From assembly GCF_037203765.1 (NCBI RefSeq), contig NZ_JBBCAS010000002.1, positions 248,001-312,000 on the forward strand: a stretch of 64,000 nt of DNA, in the 5' to 3' direction. The notes beneath the pieces were generated by a model that made no database searches, was not told the DNA's origin, and saw only the letters and a program-made list of their open reading frames with translations. This document shows positions 1 through 8,320 of the stretch, piece by piece. The DNA is from Sediminicola sp037203765 (lineage in GTDB: Bacteria > Bacteroidota > Bacteroidia > Flavobacteriales > Flavobacteriaceae). A program made the position numbers and the translations under genes. Position 1 is the stretch's first letter, and every line of letters starts with the position of its first letter.

Positions 1-722
1 GAAAATTAGCCGTTGATGATCGTGTGCCAATAGCTGCTTGGAAAAAGGATGGGAGAAAGAATATTGCCATAAACCATTTGTTGAGGATGCAGAGTGGATT
101 GGAATGGGAAGAGGATTATACCAGAATTTCTGATGTGACCAAGATGTTCTTCATGGAATCTGATATGACGCAGTCACAAGTATCAAAAAAGGCTATAGGG
201 AAACCTGAGGAAATCTGGAACTATTCTTCTGGCACTTCAAATCTACTATCCGGACTTCTACAAAACTATTTGGAGGATAAACAGGCCTATTTGAACTTCC
301 CTTATCAGTCATTGATAGATAAAATAGGAATGCACTCCATGATTATAGAAACCGATATGGCCAATAATTTTGTGGGATCTTCCTATGCCTGGGCCAATAC
401 AAGGGATTGGGCAAAATTTGGGATATTGTATCTCAATAAAGGTCATTGGAACGGACAACAACTATTCTCGGAAGATTGGGTCCAATATATTACTACCCCC
501 ACCTCCGGTTCAGAGGGTATCTATGGCGCCCATTTTTGGTTGAATGCCGGGGGTATCTATCCGGACGTGCCACGGGATTTATTCTCGGCGAACGGTTATG
601 AGGGGCAATACGTTTTTGTAATCCCTTCCAAGAATCTGGTGGTGGTCCGTACAGGGTTGGCGGAGGATCCAATTTTTAATGTCAATGAATTTTTGTCGGA
701 GATCATCGGGGCGATTAGATGA
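1..722 (+). CDS. Serine hydrolase, class C beta-lactamase-like (5' truncated by window)
   Basis: The reading frame is already open at the window edge (first complete codon at position 3), so the true start lies upstream; the GTG at 24 is only the first start-like codon. The visible 239 residues contain a HLLRMQSGLEW block like the HLLxHTSGL motif of the beta-lactamase/penicillin-binding-protein family, and YSSGTSNLL, which fits the Y-x-S/N second active-site motif. The SxxK serine must be upstream. Members hydrolyse esters, peptides or beta-lactams in the periplasm; the substrate cannot be told from sequence. The C-terminal half (YAWANTRDWAKFG) is typical of the family. Confidence 0.8.
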   Translation, partial: KLAVDDRVPIAAWKKDGRKNIAINHLLRMQSGLEWEEDYTRISDVTKMFFMESDMTQSQVSKKAIGKPEEIWNYSSGTSNLLSGLLQNYLEDKQAYLNFPYQSLIDKIGMHSMIIETDMANNFVGSSYAWANTRDWAKFGILYLNKGHWNGQQLFSEDWVQYITTPTSGSEGIYGAHFWLNAGGIYPDVPRDLFSANGYEGQYVFVIPSKNLVVVRTGLAEDPIFNVNEFLSEIIGAIR

Positions 723-771
723 ATCACGGTACATCAAGGGAGCTAATGATGATAACAAGGGGAGTTTGGTA

Positions 772-1203
772 TTATACCATCCAACCCATAATTTGTTTTC
801 GGACATTGATCCAAAAAAGATAAGAGGCTGGGGAGGTTTTATCCACAGTTTCGGATAACTGGAACAAATTCTGCTCAAAAGCAAGCACATCTTCCTCCTT
901 TATGGCCCCTTCGCCCAAATCATGATAGGCCATGGACCAATCAGTGAAGTTTCTATGTGGAATATGCCCTTCCCATAACAATTTTACATGATGATGCCTT
1001 TCATCTCTTTCTATATTCGCGTAGAGATTGTCAATATCTTTGGAATCACCTTCTATTATTTGAACGAAAATATCATTGTGGAAGACCAAGCAGCCCGTTA
1101 TTCCAAATTTCTGGTTGTTGGTGCGAGATGTTTTCAAAATTTCAAATATTTTGATGCTATCCGTATCCTGGTTTGCTTTTGAGCAATAGACTAGTTCGAA
1201 CAT
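772..1203 (-). CDS. BLUF-domain blue-light sensor, copy 1
   Basis: A 143-residue protein with an N-terminal BLUF fold (about residues 1-95), which binds FAD and senses blue light. The key residues are present at canonical spacing: Tyr6, Asn30 and Gln48 around the flavin, and Trp89/Met91 in the WSM motif on strand 5. The remaining 50 residues form a short helical cap and no output domain (EAL, GGDEF or cyclase) is attached, so signalling must go through protein contacts. It is a close paralogue of the gene at 1341-1772, with identical length and nearly the same C-terminal tail (NVRKQ.MGWM). Both are transcribed leftward with 137 bp between them. Confidence 0.93.
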   Translation of the reverse strand: MFELVYCSKANQDTDSIKIFEILKTSRTNNQKFGITGCLVFHNDIFVQIIEGDSKDIDNLYANIERDERHHHVKLLWEGHIPHRNFTDWSMAYHDLGEGAIKEEDVLAFEQNLFQLSETVDKTSPASYLFWINVRKQIMGWMV

Positions 1204-1340
1204 CGCTATTCATTTGGAGATAAGACTTTTTTCAATAGGCAACAATTATCTGATAATTAGTGGCTTACTATATAAATATACGAAATTTGTCCGTATTTGA
1301 GAATTCGATCTCATTTAAAATGAAGAAGTATTTGGTTGTT

Positions 1341-1772
1341 CTAAGCCATCCAGCCCATAACCTGTTTTCTTACATTTAACCAAAACAGGTAGGATGCAGA
1401 GGTAGTTCTATCCACCACTTGGGACAGCATAAAAAGGTTTTGTTCAAAAAGGTGGGTGTCTCCGGGGGTCGATTCTTGCTCATTCAGATTATGGAAGGCC
1501 ATGGACCAAGAATCAAAACTTCTCTTGTTGATCTCACCTTCATATAATGTAACCACGTCCCAATGCCGACTATCTTTTGAAATCTTGGAGTAAAGCTCTA
1601 AAACGTCCTTTTTTTTACCTTCCAAAATCTGAACAAAGGTAGATTTATGGTAAACCAAACACCCTGTAACATTAAGGGAATTGTTGGTCCTTTCAGCAGT
1701 TTCCAAAATATCCAAGATGGCATTTTGGTCCGTACTTTTTTTTGCTTTGGAAGAATATACTAATTCGTACAT
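1341..1772 (-). CDS. BLUF-domain blue-light sensor, copy 2
   Basis: Second 143-residue stand-alone BLUF protein. Flavin-pocket residues Tyr6, Asn30, Gln48, Trp89 and Met91 are all kept, so it should be photoactive. The C-terminal cap after residue 95 is strongly conserved with copy 1, which suggests the same partner or dimer interface. Conservation of full length and of every photocycle residue in both copies argues that the pair arose by tandem duplication and that both are maintained. Each copy has its own upstream spacer, so separate promoters are possible. The output is unknown. Confidence 0.93.
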   Translation of the reverse strand: MYELVYSSKAKKSTDQNAILDILETAERTNNSLNVTGCLVYHKSTFVQILEGKKKDVLELYSKISKDSRHWDVVTLYEGEINKRSFDSWSMAFHNLNEQESTPGDTHLFEQNLFMLSQVVDRTTSASYLFWLNVRKQVMGWMA

Positions 1773-2137
1773 AAATGATGGAAGTAAAAGTCAAAATTAC
1801 GATTAAATATTCGACTTAATGGTACTCCTTAAGATTAAACAAAAAATATTTAAGGAGAAAGGCTAAAACCACTATGGATACGGCTTTAGGCATATATATA
1901 ATCCATCTTTCAATGCTAACGGCTTTATTTTAAAATACTTATTAGGAAATTTGTAGTTTTCATAAAATCATAGATATCCTCTTGTAGTATTCCCAATTTT
2001 TTGCAATTCTATTAAGTAGGGACTTTCCTTTAGATTTTGTTTAATCGTATTCTTGATTTTCAACCAGCGGACAAGACCTCAAAAAACCACATTTTCTTTC
2101 CCTTTTCAACCTCAGGAAAAGGAGCTGATCACCTTTT
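1773..2137. other. 365-bp spacer without a supported gene
   Basis: AT-rich spacer between the SRPBCC gene and BLUF copy 2. Apart from the promoter candidate I find no RNA gene or intact ORF. On the minus strand, roughly 2075 down to 1930, a coding-like stretch continues only if one frameshift is allowed (LKESPYLIELQKIG in one frame, then EDIYDFMKTTNF in the next). It could be a gene relic, but I recognise no family, so I do not call a pseudogene. Confidence 0.4.
1792..1799 (-). promoter_or_regulatory. Candidate -7 promoter box for BLUF copy 2
   Basis: On the minus strand this reads TAATTTTG, a full match to the Bacteroidota -7 consensus TAnnTTTG, 20 bp upstream of the ATG. I see no clear TTG -33 element at the expected distance, so this is a partial match only. 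Confidence 0.3.
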
Positions 2138-2524
2138 TTATCCTTTTGAAAAATACGTTTTCATGGGCTGAAAATAATGTTCATCCCAACCTTTGATGTA
2201 ATGTTCCCCGCTTTCGGGAACTTTGGAATGAACCAATGTCAGTTCCGTGGTTCCGTTATCTCCAGCCAGTAATACTTCAATTTGGGAATCTTCCTCATGA
2301 GGCTCAAACTGTGAGGTCCTCCACGACTGGACAATTCTTTTGTTCTCCTCTAGAATTAGGTTTTTTCCTGTAATGTATCCGTCCCATGCGGTAAAAGATT
2401 CACCAACTTTATTGGAAGCGGTGGCCTTTCCCCCTGTCATTGCGGTATGTCCAGTACTACTTAGCCAGGTGTCATAAATGGCTTGGGGAGTAGTGTTTAA
2501 GGTAGTTTTTAAGGTGAATTCCAT
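2138..2524 (-). CDS. SRPBCC / AHSA1-like protein
   Basis: A 128-residue START-like (SRPBCC) protein of the AHSA1 type. The N-terminus (TTLNTTPQAIYDTWLSS) is the usual first strand and helix, and the YFQPMKTYF tail is the long C-terminal helix that lines the hydrophobic pocket. Family members bind hydrophobic ligands or help Hsp90; the bacterial function is unknown. It starts 12 bp after the stop of the larger SRPBCC gene upstream, so the two are probably co-transcribed. Confidence 0.85.
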   Translation of the reverse strand: MEFTLKTTLNTTPQAIYDTWLSSTGHTAMTGGKATASNKVGESFTAWDGYITGKNLILEENKRIVQSWRTSQFEPHEEDSQIEVLLAGDNGTTELTLVHSKVPESGEHYIKGWDEHYFQPMKTYFSKG

Positions 2525-2536
2525 CCAGAAAAAAAA

Positions 2537-3067
2537 TTATTCCAGTTCTTCCTTTAGGTTTTTCAGTCCTTCATCAAAATCATCACCGATCATTTTTTCC
2601 ATATCCATGAATACCATCATTAAATTCATGGGATAGTCCATGCTACCACTGAAGCCCCAGGATACCTTGGTGTTATTCGCATCAATTTCTTCTGTGGTCA
2701 TGTATGCCAAGGCAGTGGATTCAAAGGGTTCAAAAAACCTAAGCTCATAATCTACCCGATTGCCCTCTGCTATTTTCAATATTTCCTGCGCTCCTTTGCC
2801 AACATCATCATTATCACTTTCCCAGGCTGCAACAAACCCTACCGTTCCATCCGTACCTTCATAGGTTTTTTTCATATCCGGGTCCATTAAGGCCCATTTG
2901 CTAAAATTGTCTTGGTTTTTTAAATGCTTGATATAATCAAAAACTACTTCCTTGGGCTTGTTAATTAATATCTCACGCTCAACGGAATAGTCTTTCTTGA
3001 CAAAAATGGCAGCTATCAAAGGGATTGCAATTACAACGGCCAGGCCGATCAGGATTTTCTTTAACAT
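2537..3067 (-). CDS. Membrane-anchored SRPBCC-family protein
   Basis: 176 residues: an N-terminal hydrophobic helix (about residues 4-24), followed by a polyketide-cyclase/START-like domain (ILINKPKEVVFDYIKHLKN onwards) ending in a long acidic C-terminal helix. The domain probably faces the periplasm and binds a small hydrophobic ligand. It is first in a two-gene unit with the AHSA1-like gene downstream. No catalytic role can be assigned. Confidence 0.85.
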   Translation of the reverse strand: MLKKILIGLAVVIAIPLIAAIFVKKDYSVEREILINKPKEVVFDYIKHLKNQDNFSKWALMDPDMKKTYEGTDGTVGFVAAWESDNDDVGKGAQEILKIAEGNRVDYELRFFEPFESTALAYMTTEEIDANNTKVSWGFSGSMDYPMNLMMVFMDMEKMIGDDFDEGLKNLKEELE

Positions 3068-3275
3068 GTGGTCTATTTTAGTTGGTTATTATGGTTCTTT
3101 CCAAAATGAATCCAAACAATTACGGATTACAATTGTTTGGAGGCATTTGGATCGGATATGGTAAAGATAACCAAATATTGCCTTGGTGTTGGACAGGAAT
3201 TATTAAAACCAAAATTGGATTACAACCAAAAAAATAGTCCCTACCACAAGTAGGGACCACTTCACAACATTATTT

Positions 3276-3385
3276 TTCCAAACCTTTGGAAGTAATTTAC
3301 TTTAGCCGTGTAGAGTAAAAAAAAACTTCATTTTCAATAGTGTTCTCGTAAAAAGGGCTTCGTCTTCATTGGCGGAGCCTTTTTT
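3276..3385 (+). repeat. Intergenic element E1 (terminator-ended, paired with E2)
   Basis: The 352-bp gap 3068-3419 holds this element. It starts with an inverted repeat (TTCCAAA-cc-TTTGGAA, 3276-3291), then TACTTTAG (3298-3305, close to the -7 consensus), then a block at 3327-3347 shared almost exactly with 4447-4468, and ends in a plus-strand terminator. Element E2 near 4.4 kb has the same order of parts. It may be a short transcript or simply a duplicated 3'-end module for the leftward gene ending at 3420. No -33 box is visible. Confidence 0.4.
3350..3385 (+). terminator. Intrinsic terminator (E1)
   Basis: GGCTTCG (3356-3362) pairs with CGGAGCC (3373-3379, one G-T pair) around a 10-nt loop, followed by six Ts. 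An A-run precedes the stem, so it may also stop leftward transcripts from the DUF2007 gene that ends at 3420. Confidence 0.7.
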
Positions 3386-3419
3386 CATGATCTTGGGGCC
3401 GCTTTAAAAAAGAAAATGA

Positions 3420-3650
3420 TCAACCCTCCAAAAAGCTTTCAATGATAGGGTTGGCCCTAATCTTATCCGACTCTAAAATATATAACCTTACACCTGAGTA
3501 AGATCCTCCACCGAAGCCAGACACTCGTGCGGATTCCTGTTCGTTCTTGACCAATGCGCCTATGCCCTGATCCTCCAATAACCCCTTCAGAAGTATAACG
3601 TCTACTTCACTTCCAGTAAAGACACTTACGTATTTGTTCTTTGATTCCAT
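3420..3650 (-). CDS. DUF2007 family protein (putative signal-transducing protein)
   Basis: 76 residues from the ATG at 3650, which has an AGGTGA ribosome-binding site just upstream. The frame stays open 30 codons further into the neighbouring ATPase gene, but that extension has no family similarity and overlaps a real gene, so I chose the internal start. The protein (YVSVFTGSEVDVILLKGLLE, then a Gly-rich GFGGGSYSG loop and RLYILESD) matches the small ferredoxin-like DUF2007 fold, whose function is unknown. It begins 10 bp after the upstream ATPase stop, implying co-transcription. Confidence 0.85.
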   Translation of the reverse strand: MESKNKYVSVFTGSEVDVILLKGLLEDQGIGALVKNEQESARVSGFGGGSYSGVRLYILESDKIRANPIIESFLEG

Positions 3651-3660
3651 ATCACCTGTT

Positions 3661-4275
3661 TTATTCCGCGGAAATGGTCTCCGCATTATACATAAAGGAG
3701 TCCTGCATTTTCTCCATTCGATTGTCAAACTTGGTGCCAAACATAATGTATTGGCATTTTTCTATACTTTCTGGAATACGGATCACACTGGAATAATCAC
3801 CAGCATTAACCAAAAATTCGGTATCCTCTACCATGAACAATTTTAATTGCCCCAGATGTATCCCGTTGAGATAAAAGATACGACTTAATCTCTTAGGTGT
3901 TGCAATAACAATATCTGTTCCCAGATATATTTCCTCCCGCTGCAATTCTATGTTGTGTTCCTCATAGGCACAATACACCCTTAAATCCGTACCATAGATA
4001 AATTCCTTGAACTTTTCTGCCAAGTCCAAGGCCGATTGCTTGTCCTTTACATAGATCAATGCCCGTGGTGAATCTTCAAATGCCGCTGCCCCCAGTTTCT
4101 GAACGGTGGCGATGATCATGGCCGTAGTTTTTCCAGCTCCTTTTGGGGCTATTGCAAAAAGGCTACTCCCCCCTTTTATTTTGGAAATCACTTCTTTTTG
4201 AAATGGTGTTGGGACATCAATCCCAATACGAGCTATATTTTCTTTTAGGACAGGATGTATTTTTTTAAATGACAT
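3661..4275 (-). CDS. DEAD-like ATPase with only the first RecA domain
   Basis: 204 residues covering just the N-terminal half of a DEAD-box helicase. Visible motifs: a Q-motif-like TPFQKEVI (23-30), Walker A APKGAGKT (43-50), motif Ib ATPKRL (125-130). Motif II is VEDTEF (149-154) instead of DEAD, and motif III is FGT rather than SAT. The helicase C domain with motifs IV-VI is absent, and the stop is followed directly by the next gene, so this is not a simple truncation. It should bind nucleotide, and perhaps RNA, but unwinding is unlikely unless a partner supplies the second domain. Confidence 0.85.
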   Translation of the reverse strand: MSFKKIHPVLKENIARIGIDVPTPFQKEVISKIKGGSSLFAIAPKGAGKTTAMIIATVQKLGAAAFEDSPRALIYVKDKQSALDLAEKFKEFIYGTDLRVYCAYEEHNIELQREEIYLGTDIVIATPKRLSRIFYLNGIHLGQLKLFMVEDTEFLVNAGDYSSVIRIPESIEKCQYIMFGTKFDNRMEKMQDSFMYNAETISAE

Positions 4276-4421
4276 AGGTAAAATCAGCTATTTAATTATA
4301 ATTCTTACAGGATTTGGCATGGAACAATACTGTAAATGACAAAAAATGGTTTTTCCACCACACATTTTCCATGGTACACAACATTAATTTCATGACCCTC
4401 TACATTGTAGCTACTTTAGTG

Positions 4422-4506
4422 GTGTACAAAATAGACATAAGAATTTTTCATTTTCATATAGTGTTCTCTTAAAAGGACTTTATCTTCTCGGATAAGGTCC
4501 TTTTTT
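4422..4506 (+). repeat. Intergenic element E2 (terminator-ended, paired with E1)
   Basis: Starts with TACTTTAG (4422-4429) and TGGTGTA, contains the block at 4447-4468 that is nearly identical to 3327-3347 in E1, and ends in a terminator. The 261-bp gap that holds it has no ORF. Length and part order match E1, so the two are copies of one module of about 90 bp. A short non-coding RNA on the plus strand or a shared 3'-end module for the leftward genes are both possible. Confidence 0.4.
4471..4506 (+). terminator. Intrinsic terminator (E2)
   Basis: AAAGGACTTTATC pairs with GATAAGGTCCTTT (one G-T pair) around a short loop, followed by a T-run. It lies 31 bp past the stop of menB on the opposite strand and has an A-run on the other side, so it can work in both directions. 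Confidence 0.75.
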
Positions 4507-4536
4507 AATTTTATAAGTGTTGACAGATAGATGCTG

Positions 4537-5379
4537 TTATGGAATCCATTTGTTTTTGCCGAAATCTGGTTTTCTCTTTTCAAGAAAAGCATTTCTGCCT
4601 TCTTTCGCCTCTTCGGTCATGTAGGCCAATCGGGTAGCCTCCCCAGCGAATACTTGTTGTCCCACCATACCATCATCTGTAAGGTTCATGGCAAATTTCA
4701 GCATTTTTATAGATGTTGGAGACTTCGCCAAAATTTCTTGTGCCCATTCAAAAGCGGTGTCCTCCAATTCCTCGTGCGGGATAACGGCGTTCACCATGCC
4801 CATTTCATAGGCTGCTTGTGCAGTATAATTCCTACCAAGAAAAAATATTTCCCTAGCCTTTTTCTGTCCTACCATTTTTGCCAGATATGCAGACCCATAT
4901 CCCCCGTCAAAGCTGGTGACATCGGCGTCTGTCTGCTTAAAAATGGCATGCTCCTTACTGGCAAGGGTAAGGTCACAGACCACATGAAGGCTGTGTCCCC
5001 CTCCCACGGCCCAACCTGGGACCACTGCAATAACGGCTTTGGGCATAAAACGGATCAACCGTTGGACCTCTAGAATATTTAAACGGTGCATACCGTCTTC
5101 CCCTACATATCCCTGGTGTCCCCTTGCCTTTTGATCACCACCGCTACAAAAGGAATACACCCCATCTTTGGTAGAGGGGCCTTCTGCAGAGAGCAATACT
5201 ACGCCAATGGAGGTATCCTCCTGTGCGTCGTAAAAGGCTTCGTACAATTCTTTAGTGGTCTTTGGCCTAAAGGCGTTGCGCACATCGGGGCGGTTAAATG
5301 CGATACGGGCTACCCCATCACATTTTTTATAGGTTATATCTTCAAATTCCTTGACTACTTTCCAGTTGATCTTACTCAT
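4537..5379 (-). CDS. menB: 1,4-dihydroxy-2-naphthoyl-CoA synthase
   Basis: 280 residues of the crotonase fold with the MenB-specific motifs: SGGDQ in the oxyanion region, GWAVGGGHSLHVVCDLTLAS, the TDADVTSFDGGYGS segment and the C-terminal FLEKRKPDF. It closes the second ring of menaquinone by intramolecular Claisen condensation of o-succinylbenzoyl-CoA, in the cytoplasm. The length is normal. No other men genes are next to it here. Terminator E2 lies after its stop. Confidence 0.95.
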   Translation of the reverse strand: MSKINWKVVKEFEDITYKKCDGVARIAFNRPDVRNAFRPKTTKELYEAFYDAQEDTSIGVVLLSAEGPSTKDGVYSFCSGGDQKARGHQGYVGEDGMHRLNILEVQRLIRFMPKAVIAVVPGWAVGGGHSLHVVCDLTLASKEHAIFKQTDADVTSFDGGYGSAYLAKMVGQKKAREIFFLGRNYTAQAAYEMGMVNAVIPHEELEDTAFEWAQEILAKSPTSIKMLKFAMNLTDDGMVGQQVFAGEATRLAYMTEEAKEGRNAFLEKRKPDFGKNKWIP

Positions 5380-5447
5380 GATTTGTGATTATAAACATTT
5401 TCAAAATACAAAAATAACGCTTCTAGACGCGATAGAAGCCAATAGGG

Positions 5448-6698
5448 CTACTGATTTTTGGCTTCAATCCATTTGGCCAAATATTTGGTGCTGGCCATGG
5501 AATGGTGCAGCAACATGGAACCAATGAAATTGCCGGTTCTATGCGCTGGAAGCCTATCGAACACTGAATTGATCCGCTCCAACAGACGCTCCTCCAACAG
5601 ACTCTTGTTATATACTTGATCGATGATAGCCACTCCGTTTTCTTGACATTTTTTCCATCTATGCTTATAGGTATAAAGTGCTACGGCATGATCTGCAATG
5701 CCTTTTGCATCATTGGAGATCATACCACTCCACGGAAGGTTGTCATTCATACCTTCTGCACCTATATCCGTTGAAACACTGGGCGTACCACAGAGCATGG
5801 CGTCTACCAATTTCCCCTTAATCCCTGCCCCAAATCGGAGGGGGGCCAAACTTACCCTGGCCTTCCCTACTACCTCCTTGGCATCCTCTGCCCTACCCAT
5901 GACCAAAAATCCCTCTTTCGGTTGGTTTAACTGCAGCACTCGCTCCGGTAGGTAGGCTCCATAGATCCTTAGGTTTACAGTGGGTAATTGTTGTCTTATT
6001 TGTGGCCAAATTTCATCCTTCAGCCATCGGATGGCATCTATGTTGGGAGCATGTTTTCCGTTACCGATGCAAATAAAATCTTTTCTGTCCCCAAAGGGCA
6101 GCCATTTTGATTGAACCTCTTTATGTATGGTGTCCAACATAAAAGGCAAATGCATTAGCAGGTCCTGGGCTACGTTTATTTCATTGACCAACAGTTCCAT
6201 CTCGTAGCTGGAAATAATAAGGCTCAGATCACTTCTGTAGATACTGGCCATTTCCCTTTTGGTAATTTCTGCTTGCTTCCAAGTATCGATGGAAGGTAAA
6301 ACTTTGTTCTTTTTGGCCTCTAAACGAACAGATCTCAAGGAGTGTAAATCCTCTGTGTCCAATACCCTCAGGGCATTGGGGCATTGTTTGGCCACTCGCC
6401 ACCCAAACTGTTCCTCCGTTAGAAACCTATCGAATAGAACCAGGTCCGGGTCTATTTTACGGATGAATTGGTCAAAACCGGAATCGTTCAAAAGAATTTG
6501 CTCGGGCATTATCCCCATGGATTTCAAGTCCAAGGAAAAGTCCGATTCCTGTGCGGTACTGGCAAAGGTGATCTTGCAGTTGTTGCGTTTGAAAAAAAGC
6601 AACAATTGGTGCATTCTGGATCCGGCAGCGGTTGAATTGGGTTCTGGCCAGACAAAGCCTATGATCAGTATTTTTTTTGGTTTCAAAATAGCTGTCAT
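5448..6698 (-). CDS. Family 4-like glycosyltransferase
   Basis: 416 residues with a GT-B two-domain layout. The N-terminal half opens with IGFVWPEPNSTAAGSRMHQLL, a donor/acceptor loop typical of this group. The C-terminal half has the nucleotide-sugar region ending in APLRFGAGIKGKLVDAMLC and GTPSVSTDIGAEGM, as in glycosyltransferase group 1 proteins. It probably adds a sugar to a cell-surface glycan at the cytoplasmic face. It starts only 3 bp after the stop of the helicase gene, so they share a transcript, although no functional link is evident. Acceptor and sugar are unknown. Confidence 0.85.
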   Translation of the reverse strand: MTAILKPKKILIIGFVWPEPNSTAAGSRMHQLLLFFKRNNCKITFASTAQESDFSLDLKSMGIMPEQILLNDSGFDQFIRKIDPDLVLFDRFLTEEQFGWRVAKQCPNALRVLDTEDLHSLRSVRLEAKKNKVLPSIDTWKQAEITKREMASIYRSDLSLIISSYEMELLVNEINVAQDLLMHLPFMLDTIHKEVQSKWLPFGDRKDFICIGNGKHAPNIDAIRWLKDEIWPQIRQQLPTVNLRIYGAYLPERVLQLNQPKEGFLVMGRAEDAKEVVGKARVSLAPLRFGAGIKGKLVDAMLCGTPSVSTDIGAEGMNDNLPWSGMISNDAKGIADHAVALYTYKHRWKKCQENGVAIIDQVYNKSLLEERLLERINSVFDRLPAHRTGNFIGSMLLHHSMASTKYLAKWIEAKNQ

Positions 6699-6701
6699 GA
6701 C

Positions 6702-8213
6702 CTACATTTTCGAAGCAAATTTTTTAGAAATCCTAGATCGGAGTTTCCTTTCGTAATCTTCCTCCAACCATTCTTTATAATTTTTGGTGTTGTTCATGAT
6801 GCAATAGGAATACAGCCGTACCCTATAGGCAATCTCTTCTTTTAACTGTTTTGCAAGGATACGGGCATCAAAAATATCCTCGCTATTTTCCACACAAATT
6901 TGAGCGTGTTGCTCTATGCTCCGTTCCAATACGGTCTTGGATTTTAAACCTTCTGCGAATACTTTCTTATATTCCTCGTTGATATCAAATTCCAAAGTAC
7001 TGGATTTGGAAAACTTATCCTTGAGCTCTTGTGGCATTTCGTAAACAAAATCGCGCTCAATTTCTTCGTCATTTCTAATGTTTTCCAAGAAAAAATCAGG
7101 GAAGTGAAATATTTCCTTCCAATCCATAGGGGCATCCCACATACCAAATCGCGCTACATTGTTGCCAAGATCAATAACGGTAAACTCTTCTTTATCTGGC
7201 AGTACTCTGGAACCCCTTCCTATCATCTGAAAATAAAGGGTAAGGGATTTGGTGGCCCTGTTCAAGATAATGGTCTCCACCGATGGCTCGTCAAATCCCG
7301 TGGTCAAAATACTGACCGAAGTCAAAATGGCATCGGGAGTATTGGAAAACCATTTCAATATTTCCTTCCGCTCTGAAGCCGTATTCTTATTGTCCAGGTG
7401 TTTAATCTTGTAACCGGCCTTTTTGAAGGTCTCGCACACATATTTTGATGTGTTGATACCATTGTTGAATATGAGGGTTTTGGTACCCTTTGCAATCTCC
7501 TCATAAGACTCCAGAAGTTTGCTCTGCATGCTTAGGTTACCGTAGAGCTCATCGGAAGATTTAACGGTATAATCTCCATGGATCCCCAATTTTAGGGTTT
7601 TGAGACTTACATCCCTGTTGTACATGTTGGCACGGGCCAAAAACCTTTTTTCGATCAGATTACTGATAGATTCCCCCATGATCAATTTTTGGTAATTGTC
7701 CTTCATGGGAAGTTTTATATTGGAACTCAGGGGGGTTGCGGTAACTCCCAGAATGGTTGAGTTCTTAAAATATTTAAATAGTTTTCTGAAAGAATTGTAA
7801 TGTGCCTCATCAATAATAACAAGGCCAATGTTCTTAATCTCCACCTTGTCCTCCTGTAACCGGTTGTTCAGGGTCTCTACCATGGCCACAAAGCACATAA
7901 ACTCATCTTGGTCCACCAATTCCTTGACATCGCTGTTGATGATTTTGTTCTTTACCCCAAATCCCTTTAGCATTTTGGACGTTTGCGAACTAAGCTCAAT
8001 ACGGTGGGTCAAAACCACTACTTTTTTTTGAGTTTCCCTTATGTATCTTTTGGCTATTTCAGAAAAAACCACTGTTTTTCCTCCTCCCGTGGGTAATTGG
8101 TACAACAAATTGGAACCTTCGGGAGATTCTTCCAAATGTTTGAAAATGGTATTCAGATCCTCTAATTGATAATCGTAAAGGGTCTTTTCTACTTGTTCTT
8201 TTTTAATCTCCAA
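6702..8213 (-). CDS. SF2 DEAD/DEAH-box helicase (RadD/RecQ-like architecture)
   Basis: 503 residues with both RecA-like domains. Motif I is PTGGGKT (41-47), motif II DEAH (135-138), motif III TATP, and motif VI GRGSR in QMIGRGSRVLP. The layout resembles the UvrB/RadD helicases that act on DNA ends or forks, but no zinc or RQC domain is seen. The start is a TTG at 8213: an in-frame stop lies a few codons upstream and no ATG precedes the conserved LYDYQLEDL segment, so TTG is the best choice. A C-terminal tail of about 130 residues is helical and unassigned. Confidence 0.85.
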   Translation of the reverse strand: MEIKKEQVEKTLYDYQLEDLNTIFKHLEESPEGSNLLYQLPTGGGKTVVFSEIAKRYIRETQKKVVVLTHRIELSSQTSKMLKGFGVKNKIINSDVKELVDQDEFMCFVAMVETLNNRLQEDKVEIKNIGLVIIDEAHYNSFRKLFKYFKNSTILGVTATPLSSNIKLPMKDNYQKLIMGESISNLIEKRFLARANMYNRDVSLKTLKLGIHGDYTVKSSDELYGNLSMQSKLLESYEEIAKGTKTLIFNNGINTSKYVCETFKKAGYKIKHLDNKNTASERKEILKWFSNTPDAILTSVSILTTGFDEPSVETIILNRATKSLTLYFQMIGRGSRVLPDKEEFTVIDLGNNVARFGMWDAPMDWKEIFHFPDFFLENIRNDEEIERDFVYEMPQELKDKFSKSSTLEFDINEEYKKVFAEGLKSKTVLERSIEQHAQICVENSEDIFDARILAKQLKEEIAYRVRLYSYCIMNNTKNYKEWLEEDYERKLRSRISKKFASKM

Positions 8214-8320
8214 TAGGTTGAAGGTTTTTTAGGGTTCTAACATTTTGGTGTTGAGGGAACCTTTCAAAATTAGCAGTTTTTTCCCTCTAATGAAATTTTA
8301 ATCCCTGAAATATGAAAATT

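Noticed and set aside
4531..5073. Plus-strand ORF of 180 codons
   Set aside because: Antisense shadow of menB, which has full family motifs.
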